Positions 1-7,157 of a stretch of 26,304 nt of DNA are shown one piece after another (the first letter of the stretch is position 1; each line of letters begins with the position of its first letter). Source of the DNA: Candidatus Woesearchaeota archaeon (GTDB lineage Archaea > Nanobdellota > Nanobdellia > Woesearchaeales > JACPBV01); assembly GCA_019322475.1 (NCBI GenBank), contig JAHWIN010000026.1:1-26304 (forward strand), in the 5' to 3' direction. The translations under genes were made by a program, and so were the position numbers. Below the pieces are notes generated by a model. It did no database searches. It saw nothing but the letters and a program-made list of their open reading frames with translations, and was not told where the DNA came from.

Positions 1-231
1 AGCAAATTGCCTAACCCTTACCCTAAAGGGTAGGGATTGTTCGGCAATTTGATAATTTTTAGGATCCTAAAAAATCCATGGGATTTTTGGGAACTTAAAA
101 ATTTCATTTTTAAGTAATCAGACGGGCATTCATCCCCTCGCGTAAACGCAGGGGATTTCTGCCCATCAGATTTAAGAAGTAATTTCTGCGTATGGTCAGT
201 GTAGTAGCATAGGGTTTCTACGGAGCCTATG
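1..231. repeat. Array of five hairpins upstream of map
   Basis: Five inverted repeats follow one another without a gene. (1) 3-11 pairs with 43-51 and encloses a nested CCCTTACCCT / AGGGTAGGG stem at 15-35. (2) 70-76 pairs with 82-88 around CATGG. (3) CTTAAAAAT at 94-102 pairs with 106-114 across a 3-nt loop. (4) 124-164 is a long stem in which GGGCA, ATCCCCT and GCG all find partners. (5) CATAGG at 208-213 pairs with 226-231. No open frame of note covers them. They could be the 3' part of a structured RNA running in from the left, stacked terminators of an upstream gene, or a palindromic repeat cluster. The strand cannot be decided. Confidence 0.6.
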
Positions 232-241
232 AATGATAATC

Positions 242-251
242 TTTAAATAAT
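242..251 (+). promoter_or_regulatory. TATA box of map
   Basis: TTTAAATAAT lies 22-31 bp before the ATG at 273, the spacing expected for a leaderless archaeal transcript. No Shine-Dalgarno sequence is present. Confidence 0.65.
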
Positions 252-272
252 ATCCTAAAAACCTTATCAGCT

Positions 273-1160
273 ATGGATCCTGAAACTGCAGAAAAATACA
301 AAAAAGCAGGAAAGATAGCTGCAGAAGCCCTGGAATACGGGAAAGGCATGATAAAAAAGGGGGCTAAGGTCCTTGACGTCTGTGATGCGGTGGAAAAAAA
401 GATAATGGAGCTTGGTGCAAAGCCTGCATTCCCTGCACAGATATCCCTAAACGAGACTGCAGCGCATTACTGCCCTGAGGGTGGCGATGACACAGTATTT
501 TCAGACCAGCTGGCCTGCCTTGATGTAGGAACTCACATCGATGGATGCATAGGGGACAATGCCTGCACTGTTGACCTCTCAGGAAACAATCCTGAGCTTA
601 TAAAGGCATCACAGGAAGGGCTGAAGGCTGCCATAGAGGTTGCCAAAGAAGGTGTCAAGCTAAGCGAGATAGGAAAAGCCATAGAGGATTCTATCAAGGG
701 TTTCGGATTCAATCCTGTGAGGAACCTTTCGGGCCACGGCCTGGACCTCTATAACATCCATTCCCCACCTACAATACCTAATTTTGATACAGGAGAGAAT
801 GATGTACTTGAAAAAGGAGCTATAGCCATAGAGCCTTTCGCAACTGACGGAGCAGGGATGATCCATGAAAAAGGCGAGGCATCTATCTTCTCTATGCAGG
901 GAAAGAAGCCGGTAAGGGTGGGCTTTGTAAGAAACATACAGAAAGAGATAGAAAGCTATGAAGGGCTTCCTTTCACTACAAGGTGGCTGACAAGAAGGTT
1001 TTCAGAAGCGCAGGTAAGCTATGCCTTAAAGCAGTTCAAGCAGCTGGAAACGCTAAAGGAATATCCTCCTCTTGTAGAGAGGTCTGACGGGCTGGTGAGC
1101 CAGGCTGAGCACAGCCTATTGGTTGAGGGGGAAGAGGTTACTATACTGACCAGGGCATAA
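273..1160 (+). CDS. map: Methionine aminopeptidase, type II (archaeal)
   Basis: Removes the initiator methionine from nascent proteins in the cytoplasm. The pita-bread fold metal ligands are all present: D84 (LDVG), D95 (GDNA), H155 (SGHGLD), E187 (IAIEPF) and E279 (AEHSLLV), with H65 (AAHYCP) as the conserved substrate-pocket histidine. The 295-residue length and the insert between H155 and the C-terminal glutamate are typical of the archaeal type II enzyme without an N-terminal extension. The ATG is chosen because a TATA box lies about 26 bp upstream. It is transcribed alone, toward the oppositely oriented protease gene, and the stop codon is followed at once by a GCTTTTTC tract suited to termination. 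Nothing unusual is seen; identification is firm. Confidence 0.96.
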   Translation: MDPETAEKYKKAGKIAAEALEYGKGMIKKGAKVLDVCDAVEKKIMELGAKPAFPAQISLNETAAHYCPEGGDDTVFSDQLACLDVGTHIDGCIGDNACTVDLSGNNPELIKASQEGLKAAIEVAKEGVKLSEIGKAIEDSIKGFGFNPVRNLSGHGLDLYNIHSPPTIPNFDTGENDVLEKGAIAIEPFATDGAGMIHEKGEASIFSMQGKKPVRVGFVRNIQKEIESYEGLPFTTRWLTRRFSEAQVSYALKQFKQLETLKEYPPLVERSDGLVSQAEHSLLVEGEEVTILTRA

Positions 1161-1222
1161 GCTTTTTCTATATACATATTTATGATGCTCTTTCCAGATC
1201 AGAAAAAAGATAGGAAAAAACA
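1161..1222. terminator. Convergent T-rich terminators
   Basis: On the plus strand GCTTTTTC follows the map stop codon. On the minus strand two T6 runs (TTTTTTCC and CTTTTTTC, 1201-1220) follow the protease stop. Oligo-T tracts without a strong stem are the usual archaeal termination signal. Confidence 0.55.
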
Positions 1223-1852
1223 TCACCCAAACATTATGCCATTAAGCAGAAGGAAAACTATAGATATACCCAACACAGAGTAATACACAGGCTTGCTCCA
1301 GTTAAGCACCTTCTTCCCGTCAAACATCCAGAACGGTATCATGTTGAACAGGGCCAGCCAGGTGTTTATCAAAAAGCCGTATTGGGCTATCACAAAGAAT
1401 ATCCCTTTTACCGGAACAAAAAGGAGTGATAAGAACATAGCTGCAACTGCAAGGTTGGCGGCTGCCCCTGCCACAGATATCTTTCCGTTCCTTCTCTTGC
1501 CTACAGGGCCTGATATCATCACTGCTCCGGGAGCTGCTATCACAAAGCCAAGAAAGGCCATGATGACAGCGAGTATGAGCATCTTGTCCCATGCCCTGAA
1601 TTCAGCCTGGCAGCCGTATTTCTGCGCAACCACCTTATGGGAAAGCTCGTGGGCTATAAACCCAAAGCCGACGCTTAATGAGGATATCATAAAGAATGTT
1701 ATGAAATCAAAAGAGAATACAGATCCGCCTAAAAGAATGGCAAATGCCAAAGAGATAGCAGCCCATGCCTTGATAAGGTCGATAAGCTCTGTCCTTGATG
1801 TTGACAAGCCTCCTGCAAGCTGGATCTGATCGGCGGGGTTTACCAGCTTCAT
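1223..1852 (-). CDS. Site-2 protease-type membrane zinc metalloprotease (M50)
   Basis: A polytopic membrane protease of the S2P/M50 family, which cleaves transmembrane substrates within the bilayer. The zinc motif is HELSH (H68, E69, H72) in the second hydrophobic segment. The second half-motif is FNMIPFWMFDG near the C-terminus, with D178 as third ligand; N133 in GAAANLAVA matches the conserved substrate-gating region. About five or six hydrophobic segments span residues 28-60, 60-80, 90-115, 128-160, 160-175 and 190-207. The 209-residue length fits the compact archaeal forms without PDZ or CBS domains. Its ATG overlaps the stop of the coiled-coil gene by ATGA, so the two are co-translated. 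The natural substrate is unknown; a partner relationship with the coiled-coil protein is inference. Confidence 0.88.
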   Translation of the reverse strand: MKLVNPADQIQLAGGLSTSRTELIDLIKAWAAISLAFAILLGGSVFSFDFITFFMISSLSVGFGFIAHELSHKVVAQKYGCQAEFRAWDKMLILAVIMAFLGFVIAAPGAVMISGPVGKRRNGKISVAGAAANLAVAAMFLSLLFVPVKGIFFVIAQYGFLINTWLALFNMIPFWMFDGKKVLNWSKPVYYSVLGISIVFLLLNGIMFG

Positions 1853-2415
1853 CTGCCCCTCCTCATCCTTGAGATCAGCCTTTCCAGAGTGTCTATCCTT
1901 CCCATAAGCTCTAATTTTTCCCGGTCGTTCTCCATGAGCCTGTGCGCAAATCTGCTCAGCTCAAAATCCTCTTTCTTTATGCTCCTGCTTATCTCTGCAA
2001 GCTTGGCCATCTCTGCTGAAAGAGAATCTATCCGGGATATGATGGATGATGCCTGCTCCTTAAGATGGTTATACTCGCTTATGTCTGCCTTAAGCGTTTC
2101 TGAATTCGCCTTGAGCTCTTTGCTGAGCTCCTCCTCAAATTTCTCAAGTATGCTCTTCTGGAGCTGCGCCTTAAGCAGCCTGAAATCGTAAACTTCTTTC
2201 TTCAGGCTTTCCTTTGACTCATGGATAATACCTATATTCTCGCGAAAGCCTGCAAGAAACTCCCTTTGGCTGGCTTTTATCTCATTTAATTCCCCTGTAA
2301 GCCCCAGGATATCCTCCTTAAGGGAACTCACGCTGCAGGAATGCTCGCCTATCTTCCTGTTAGTTTCATCTATGGCCTCTTTTACCTGCATCAGGCCCCT
2401 TATTTTTTGTATCAT
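1849..2415 (-). CDS. Coiled-coil protein of unknown function, co-translated with the S2P protease
   Basis: No family is recognised. The protein is almost entirely alpha-helical and charged, with long heptad-like stretches from about residue 10 to the end and no membrane segment or cysteine cluster. An upstream TTG at 2433 would add six residues. The ATG at 2415 (MIQKIRGL) is preferred because the TATA box at 2438-2448 lies about 28 bp upstream, as for a leaderless start. The stop overlaps the protease start by 4 bp, so the two products are made in a coupled fashion. It may be an accessory or scaffold for the protease, which is a guess from gene order only. Confidence 0.7.
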   Translation of the reverse strand: MIQKIRGLMQVKEAIDETNRKIGEHSCSVSSLKEDILGLTGELNEIKASQREFLAGFRENIGIIHESKESLKKEVYDFRLLKAQLQKSILEKFEEELSKELKANSETLKADISEYNHLKEQASSIISRIDSLSAEMAKLAEISRSIKKEDFELSRFAHRLMENDREKLELMGRIDTLERLISRMRRGR

Positions 2416-2437
2416 CTGTATCAAGAAAGACAACTGC

Positions 2438-2448
2438 TATAAAAATTT
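2438..2448 (-). promoter_or_regulatory. TATA box of the coiled-coil/S2P operon
   Basis: AAATTTTTATA on the minus strand, about 28 bp before the ATG at 2415. It overlaps the last codons of the RIO kinase gene, so the operon has its own promoter within the upstream gene end. Confidence 0.6.
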
Positions 2449-3163
2449 AATTGTTATCCCCTACAACCTTCTTCAGCTCCTTTTCCTCATCCAGCTTCAA
2501 TCCAAGCTTCCTGAAAAATACTATGATGTTCTTAAGGTCCCTCTTAAGGAATTCTGATGCCCTTGAATTGTCCAATGTGGTTGCCTGGGAAAAGTCTATA
2601 AGGACAGGATTCTCCCTATGGTTAAGTATGTTGAAAGGGGAAAGGTCTGCATGGACAAGGCCTGCCTTATACAGCCTTTGAATGTTCCTTATTATCCTGT
2701 TAAAGAAATCCCCTGGCTTTTTCGGATGGTCTATGCTCAGCTTATGCGCCACAATATCGCCATGCCCTATCATCTCAAGCACCAGGACATTGTTCTTGAA
2801 CGTCAAAGGGGTAGGGACGCTTACGCCGGCTTCCCTTGCCTTCATCAGGTTCCTATATTCCCTCTGGACCCATGAGAATATTATCTTCCTTTTCTTTCCT
2901 TTCAGGTCTGCGTATCTTGGGTCTTCCTTTATGTAGTCATACATCCTGTTAAAGTCACAGGACTCCAGGCGGTATATCTTGGCTATGACCCTTCCTGAGC
3001 CTTTTTTCCGCGCAGAGAATATGTTAGCTTCCTTGCCCATGCTTATAGGGCTTTCCAAACCTTCAAAAAACCCCTCTGATATGAGCTTGAAGATAGTCCG
3101 GTTCGTGAACTCGTCAAAGACGTTGTGCATGGTCTTGAACTTCTCTCTTGATCTCTTAGGCAT
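2447..3163 (-). CDS. rio1: RIO1-type serine kinase/ATPase
   Basis: RIO1 proteins act as ATPase/kinases in the final maturation of the small ribosomal subunit. Visible motifs are the glycine-loop substitute SMGKEANIF (residues 41-49), the ATP-binding lysine K62 in AKIY, the catalytic loop LVHADLSPFNIL (D173, N178) and the metal-binding IDFSQ (D190). GKEAN and the DFSQ/EFLKRDLKN tail place it with RIO1; RIO2 usually has GKESD and an N-terminal winged helix, both absent here. The 238-residue length is usual for archaeal RIO1. The start codon has a TATA box (ATATTTAAATATAT, 3184-3197) about 27 bp upstream, so the mRNA is probably leaderless. Confidence 0.93.
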   Translation of the reverse strand: MPKRSREKFKTMHNVFDEFTNRTIFKLISEGFFEGLESPISMGKEANIFSARKKGSGRVIAKIYRLESCDFNRMYDYIKEDPRYADLKGKKRKIIFSWVQREYRNLMKAREAGVSVPTPLTFKNNVLVLEMIGHGDIVAHKLSIDHPKKPGDFFNRIIRNIQRLYKAGLVHADLSPFNILNHRENPVLIDFSQATTLDNSRASEFLKRDLKNIIVFFRKLGLKLDEEKELKKVVGDNN

Positions 3164-3183
3164 AAACCATTGACTGTACGAAG

Positions 3184-3197
3184 ATATATTTAAATAT
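3184..3197 (-). promoter_or_regulatory. TATA box of rio1
   Basis: ATATTTAAATATAT on the minus strand, centred about 27 bp before the ATG at 3163. No ribosome binding site is seen. Confidence 0.65.
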
Positions 3198-3291
3198 TGG
3201 GCTTTATTCTAAGCTTTATATGCGCTTATTGCAGCAATATATAGTGTTGTATAAGCAATATACCACTTTAAAATAGTCACAAAATAGAAAG

Positions 3292-3300
3292 ATTTAAATA
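3292..3300 (+). promoter_or_regulatory. TATA box of a candidate small RNA
   Basis: ATTTAAATA lies about 25 bp before the first hairpin at 3322. No coding frame of any length follows on this strand, which is why a non-coding transcript is proposed. The ORFan promoter at 4862-4872 carries the same 11-bp string GATTTAAATAC. Confidence 0.45.
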
Positions 3301-3319
3301 CTTGTTCTACTTTCTAATA

Positions 3320-3398
3320 GTAACAGGTGAAGAACCTGTTCATAATCACCTCTTTTTCCCTAACAAGGGCCTTGCAAAAGGCTTTTGTTAGGGTTTTA
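3320..3398 (+). ncRNA. Candidate small structured RNA with GNRA-capped hairpin
   Basis: The expected transcript starts near 3320. AACAGGT (3322-3328) pairs with ACCTGTT (3334-3340). A second, much stronger hairpin spans 3358-3393: CCCTAACAA pairs with TTGTTAGGG, two G-U pairs follow, then GCCTT pairs with AAGGC around the GNRA tetraloop GCAA, giving 16 continuous pairs. The G-U pairs form only in the plus-strand RNA, which sets the orientation. A T5 run at 3353-3357 lies between the hairpins. AGGTGA (3325-3330) could instead pair with TCACCT (3346-3351), so the 5' hairpin has an alternative fold. No known RNA family is recognised. It could also be a terminator pair with no function of its own. 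Confidence 0.4.
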
Positions 3399-3473
3399 TG
3401 ATCATTTCTAGTAGTTTATATCTGGGTGTTTGTTAAGCCACCATAAAAAATAGCAGTAAAACACCTAAAGCAA

Positions 3474-4826
3474 TCAAAATATACAGTTCTTTAGGTAAAC
3501 TAATTTGTTATATGCTGTAGCTGGAAGGTTAAACAGATTTGATAACATGGACTTTATTTTTCCAGAAGCAGCTTCGGAGGATGTATTCTGACTGTAATCC
3601 CTAGTAGCTCCCTTACCCTCTTCTGCAAGGCCAAGCATCCCTAAGCGGGGAAAGAGGTGTTCATTTTTAGAGGTGACATTTTTCTTATAAAATTCAAGCA
3701 TCTCTTCCTTATTTGGTATCCTGTTCAAGGCTATGAGGTTGTATCTTGCATCCTCATGGTTAAATCTCCACCAGAGCTTCCGTCTTTCCTTAAAAGAAAA
3801 TGCTGTTTTATATAGTATTTCATTACCCCATGGCCTTTCATGACGGGATATTTCCCTGAGGGCAAACCTTATATCTTTTAGGTACCTTGGATTTGAGTTA
3901 TCTTTATTAACCCAGGAGCCTCCTCTGTCTTGTTTGCCGTCATATTTCCAGCCGCAGTGCTCATTATTCTCTATTATAAGGTATTCTTTTAAACGCCCTA
4001 TAACATCAGATGAGGGTTTTTGACTATAAACTGCTTCCACAATACCCCTATAGTTATGTTGCGAGAGCAGATCATAGATTTTATCACCGAGTATAGCTTT
4101 GGATTCCTTTTTAAACAGCTGATTTTTCTCTTCTTGTGAGAGGGTTACTTCTTCTTGATCTGGATAAAGGGTATTGCCATTGGTTTCATCCTGTGGTAAG
4201 GTTGTACTTATTTGTTGATTCGTTGAATAACTTCCATTATCCTTTTGGGGAACCATCTTTTCTGCTTTTTTCCTTAAATAATCATTGATATCTTGGTTCA
4301 TATTTCGTTTAGAGATAATATCATTGATGATCGTGCGCCTGTTCTTAAATAACCGGCTATTGACCTCTTCACCGTTTAACAGATACCTTTTTTCCCTACC
4401 CTTTAATATATTCTTAATTTTTTGAGGAAGTTCATACCCGTGCTTATTTTTCTGCTCAGTTAACAGAACCTTAAGCCTGTTAAGCTTAGCCTGGGTTGTT
4501 TTATAATATCCTGAATTGTTGTTGCTTATTTTCTCATTTTTCTCATGCTTTTCAATATAAGGCTCGTACTTATCCACAAAATCCATACAGGTTAGATATT
4601 CTTTGAAGCTTAAGTAGTTGTTGTTAGATTCATAATAGTTGATTGTGTTTTCTATCCTTTCTTTTATACGCTGCTTTTTCCCAGTGCCGCTTAAGATGCT
4701 CTCAAGAGTATTGTTCCTTTTAGGAGCAATAGAAGAGTTGATTGAATCTGGAGGAATTATAGAGGATAATCTTTTTGTTTCAGGGATTGACTCTTTAAGG
4801 GTTGGTAAAGTTGCTGAGCCGTTCAT
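3474..4826 (-). CDS. ORFan, 450-residue charged protein of unknown function
   Basis: No family is recognised. The protein is hydrophilic, rich in K, N, E and S, with no signal peptide or membrane segment. Residues 1-45 look disordered (S, P, N rich), about 50-195 are mostly helical and charged, about 200-235 are a polar linker, and about 240-400 form a more ordered domain with aromatic motifs (CGWKYDGKQDRGGSW, PWGNEILYK, LWWRFNHEDARYN). Lower G+C and more AAT, TTA and AAA codons than its neighbours set it apart and hint at lineage-specific or transferred origin. A TATA box at 4863-4871 lies 37-45 bp before the ATG, so a leader of roughly 15 nt is expected; GGATCA may be a weak ribosome site. 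Confidence 0.75.
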   Translation of the reverse strand: MNGSATLPTLKESIPETKRLSSIIPPDSINSSIAPKRNNTLESILSGTGKKQRIKERIENTINYYESNNNYLSFKEYLTCMDFVDKYEPYIEKHEKNEKISNNNSGYYKTTQAKLNRLKVLLTEQKNKHGYELPQKIKNILKGREKRYLLNGEEVNSRLFKNRRTIINDIISKRNMNQDINDYLRKKAEKMVPQKDNGSYSTNQQISTTLPQDETNGNTLYPDQEEVTLSQEEKNQLFKKESKAILGDKIYDLLSQHNYRGIVEAVYSQKPSSDVIGRLKEYLIIENNEHCGWKYDGKQDRGGSWVNKDNSNPRYLKDIRFALREISRHERPWGNEILYKTAFSFKERRKLWWRFNHEDARYNLIALNRIPNKEEMLEFYKKNVTSKNEHLFPRLGMLGLAEEGKGATRDYSQNTSSEAASGKIKSMLSNLFNLPATAYNKLVYLKNCIF

Positions 4827-4862
4827 TTTGATTGATCCTATAGGCTTAGAAGGGCATTGCAG

Positions 4863-4871
4863 TATTTAAAT
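4863..4871 (-). promoter_or_regulatory. TATA box of the ORFan gene
   Basis: ATTTAAATA on the minus strand, within GATTTAAATAC, the same 11-bp string found before the candidate RNA at 3291-3301. The expected transcription start is near 4841. Confidence 0.55.
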
Positions 4872-4935
4872 CTTTTGTTTTTGTAGTCTTTTAAAAGTAG
4901 TTACAAAGATAAGAGCTACCTGCCTATTTTCTTCA

Positions 4936-6012
4936 TCAGAATGATATAGAATCCAGGACACTATGCGCATCCAGGGCCCTTAGGTACTCAGCTATAGCCT
5001 TAGTATCACCTTTCAGGCCAGCCAAAAACCTTGTCTTCAGGTAATCTTTTTCCTTATCGCTTATCCTTGCCCTGGCGTCAGCCTCTACCAGCCCGTAGGG
5101 ATAGCCCAAGAAAACAGGGTCTGTGGAGTTAGAGCTCAAAAGGGAGATGATGCCTCCAGCATCGCCATTTTTTTTATTGCATTTTTCACTACGGCTTTCA
5201 CCAGATCTTTCATTAAATATCTCCAGCTTGAATATGTATCTCGAGTTCCTGTGCAGCCTTACTGCATACATATCTGCCTTATGGCTTTCATTTTTTATTT
5301 CGGCGATAGGGTGATAGTACCATGCGCCTTCCGGAGCTTTTCTTCCCAATACAGGCAGGAAGGCGTTGCCTGTTTCTGTAAAGAGGTTAGAGGTCTTGGA
5401 CAATGCGCATACATGTATTTTATTTCCGGCTGCTTTTTCATAAAGCGCTTCAAGGCGCTTTCTTTCCCCTGTTACAGAAGCCTTTAGGTCTCCGTCAAGG
5501 ATAATTATGCCCCTATCCCCTAATTCGCCTGCAGCCTCTTCAGCTGCCTCCAGCTCTGCAAACCTTCTTACTGCATCCCCTATGCCTGATATCTGTATCC
5601 TGTGCTTTCCTTTCCTTATGGTATCATCAAAAGAATCGAAGATTATGGTCTCTTTTCCGGCGCCAAAAAACGATACGTTATAGGCTATCCTGCCTTCATG
5701 GCCTGCAGCGTTCATCAGGGCATAGAACTCCTTTTTTCTTGAGCCTACCCTTTTGTTTCCTTCATAGATACAACAATATACCCTTATAAGCTGGAGGGAG
5801 AAATTAGGCGCTTTTAGTATCTCGCTGTTTCCGCCGTCTATAAATGCCGCTTTCCCGGGGTTACTGGCAGGACTTATGCTATGGAAATTTTCACTGTTTA
5901 TCTTTACGGGCCTGTAAGAGCTGTCGTTAAACTGGGCGTATTTCCCTTCTTCCTCCAGGCTCTTCTTTAAGGAATCTGCTATAGATCCCATCATCCCTTT
6001 TTCCATAAGCAT
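4936..6012 (-). CDS. nurA: NurA-domain nuclease-like protein
   Basis: NurA is a 5'-3' nuclease that normally works with the HerA helicase and Mre11-Rad50 in DNA end resection. The NurA pattern is visible: an N-terminal acidic site in AAFIDGGNSE (D59), a second in IIILDGDLKAS (D173), and the C-terminal GYPYGLVEADARAR segment (residues 303-315) that resembles the family's YP-x-LxEAH-like motif. The 358-residue length is normal. D59 is followed by GGN where many NurA proteins have DGS, so the assignment is to the fold rather than to a proven nuclease. No herA, mre11 or rad50 lies in the window. Alternative starts at M3 and M7 exist; the TATA-like AATATTAAAAA (6029-6039) favours the first or second ATG. 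Confidence 0.72.
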   Translation of the reverse strand: MLMEKGMMGSIADSLKKSLEEEGKYAQFNDSSYRPVKINSENFHSISPASNPGKAAFIDGGNSEILKAPNFSLQLIRVYCCIYEGNKRVGSRKKEFYALMNAAGHEGRIAYNVSFFGAGKETIIFDSFDDTIRKGKHRIQISGIGDAVRRFAELEAAEEAAGELGDRGIIILDGDLKASVTGERKRLEALYEKAAGNKIHVCALSKTSNLFTETGNAFLPVLGRKAPEGAWYYHPIAEIKNESHKADMYAVRLHRNSRYIFKLEIFNERSGESRSEKCNKKNGDAGGIISLLSSNSTDPVFLGYPYGLVEADARARISDKEKDYLKTRFLAGLKGDTKAIAEYLRALDAHSVLDSISF

Positions 6013-6089
6013 AGTAATAAAGCCTGATTTTTAATATTTGTTATTAATGAAACTAAAACTTTTTATAGCCCTCCAGCTTTTGATGGGCC
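6013..6089. promoter_or_regulatory. Divergent promoter region nurA / nadA
   Basis: TTTTTATA at 6060-6067 is the plus-strand TATA box, about 26 bp before the nadA ATG. AATATTAAAAA on the minus strand (6029-6039) serves the NurA-like gene. The two cores are about 20 bp apart. No clear operator palindrome is seen between them. Confidence 0.55.
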
Positions 6090-6992
6090 ATGGAAGACAA
6101 AGAGCTGATAGGGAAGATAAATATGCTGAAAAGGGAGAAAAATGCAGTGATCCTGGTGCATAACTACCAAAGGCCTGAGATATATGAAGTAGGGGACTTC
6201 TTAGGGGACTCCCTTGGGCTTTGCAGGCAGGCGTCTAAGACAGATGCAAAGATAATAGTGTTCTGCGGTGTTGATTTTATGGCTGAGTCAGCCAAGATAC
6301 TCAACCCTGAAAAGATGGTGCTGCTTCCTGAAAGATCATCACAGTGCCCTATGGCCCATATGGTCGATCCGGCCAGGATACTGGAAGCTAAAAAGGACCA
6401 TCCTGATGCCGCTGTAGTAAGCTATGTAAATACTACTGCAGAGACAAAAGCTGCGTCTGACATATGCTGCACTTCAGCGAATGCCGTAGAGGTGGTCAAT
6501 TCCCTTGATGCAAAAGAGGTGATATTCACGCCTGACAGGAATCTTGCCGCATATGTCCAGAGCAGGACAGGCAAGAAAGTGATACCTTTAGGGGGCTACT
6601 GCTATGTCCATGACAGCATCTCTGCAGAGGATGTAAGGAAAGCCAAAAAAGAGCATCCTGATGCAAAGGTCATGGTGCATCCTGAGTGCAGGATGGAAGT
6701 TATAGAAGAAGCTGATGCTGTCTGCTCTACGTCCCAGATGATAACCTATGCCAGGGAAAGCAGCGAAAAAGAGTTCATCTCTGTCACTGAATGCGGGATG
6801 GTAAACAGGCTTAAGAAAGAGATGCCTGAAAAGGAGTTTTATGCTGTCGGAGGAGTATGCACACAGATGAAAGAGATCACGCTTGAAAAGGCCTACAGGT
6901 GCCTTCTGGAAGAGACAGGAAAGATCAAGCTGGACAAGGGCGTAATAGAAAAGGCAGGAGATGCCTTAAGGAAGATGCTGCAGGTATCCTGA
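6090..6992 (+). CDS. nadA: Quinolinate synthase
   Basis: Condenses iminoaspartate with dihydroxyacetone phosphate to quinolinate in de novo NAD synthesis, using a [4Fe-4S] cluster. The three cluster cysteines are C86 (SSQCPMAHM), C171 (GGYCYVH) and C257 (GGVCTQM), with the 85/86-residue spacing of the family. Substrate motifs HNYQRPE (residues 24-30), GDFLGDSL (35-42), FCGVDFMAESAKIL (58-71) and MVHPEC (195-200) are intact. The 300-residue length is normal. The gene stands alone: nadB or L-aspartate dehydrogenase and nadC are not in the window and must lie elsewhere if the pathway is complete. A TATA box about 26 bp upstream of the ATG indicates a leaderless mRNA. Confidence 0.95.
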   Translation: MEDKELIGKINMLKREKNAVILVHNYQRPEIYEVGDFLGDSLGLCRQASKTDAKIIVFCGVDFMAESAKILNPEKMVLLPERSSQCPMAHMVDPARILEAKKDHPDAAVVSYVNTTAETKAASDICCTSANAVEVVNSLDAKEVIFTPDRNLAAYVQSRTGKKVIPLGGYCYVHDSISAEDVRKAKKEHPDAKVMVHPECRMEVIEEADAVCSTSQMITYARESSEKEFISVTECGMVNRLKKEMPEKEFYAVGGVCTQMKEITLEKAYRCLLEETGKIKLDKGVIEKAGDALRKMLQVS

Positions 6993-7030
6993 TATACTCA
7001 GTTCTGGCCCAAAGCCAAACACCCCCGCAA

Positions 7031-7040
7031 TATTTATAAA
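7031..7040 (+). promoter_or_regulatory. TATA box of the tRNA-Ile gene
   Basis: TATTTATAAA lies 25-34 bp before the first base of the tRNA at 7065, suiting a transcript that starts a few bases upstream of the mature 5' end. Confidence 0.65.
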
Positions 7041-7096
7041 TGAAGTCTTGTTTCATCAGATTATGGGCCCGTAGCTCAGTCTGGCTCGAGCGCACG

Positions 7097-7113
7097 ATCT
7101 TTTATGATGCGAA
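7097..7113 (+). other. tRNA-Ile intron 1 (17 nt, position 30/31)
   Basis: Bulge-helix-bulge: central helix CGCA (7091-7094) with TGCG (7108-7111); bulges CGA (7095-7097) and AAA (7112-7114), each cut after its second base; inner helix TC/GA closed by a 6-nt loop. The outer helix is weak (two pairs). The junction restores CACGA directly before CTGATAA. Confidence 0.75.
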
Positions 7114-7120
7114 ACTGATA

Positions 7121-7133
7121 AGCCAACTGAGAC
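7121..7133 (+). other. tRNA-Ile intron 2 (13 nt, canonical position 37/38)
   Basis: Lies at the usual archaeal site, one base after the anticodon. The splice motif is relaxed: CTGA (7115-7118) faces TGAG (7128-7131) with one G-G mismatch, bulges TAA and ACA, and only six bases inside. A shift by one base (7122-7134) would give the same product. Ten of its 13 bases can pair with the D-arm. Confidence 0.6.
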
Positions 7134-7139
7134 ATCGTG

Positions 7140-7157
7140 AGGATATCATCCCGATAA
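7140..7157 (+). other. tRNA-Ile intron 3 (18 nt, position 43/44)
   Basis: A clear bulge-helix-bulge: central helix ATCG (7134-7137) with CGAT (7152-7155); bulges TGA (7138-7140) and AAA (7156-7158); inner helix GGAT/ATCC with a 3-nt loop; GAC (7131-7133) can pair with GTC (7160-7162) outside. The junction creates the variable loop AGGTC. Confidence 0.8.

Noticed and set aside
1..231. CRISPR array
   Set aside because: The hairpins differ in sequence and spacing; there is no repeated unit with regular spacers.
1293..1829. 178-codon frame antisense to the site-2 protease
   Set aside because: Shadow of the real gene; the minus-strand frame carries HExxH and the second zinc motif.
3234..3262. 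AGCAATATA direct repeat as an operator
   Set aside because: A 9-bp A+T-rich repeat 21 bp apart with no nearby start site on either strand is weak evidence.
7104..7130. C/D-box guide RNA inside the tRNA-Ile introns (ATGATGC, two CTGA)
   Set aside because: Only four bases separate the C-like box from the first CTGA, too few for a guide, and one CTGA is the anticodon loop itself.
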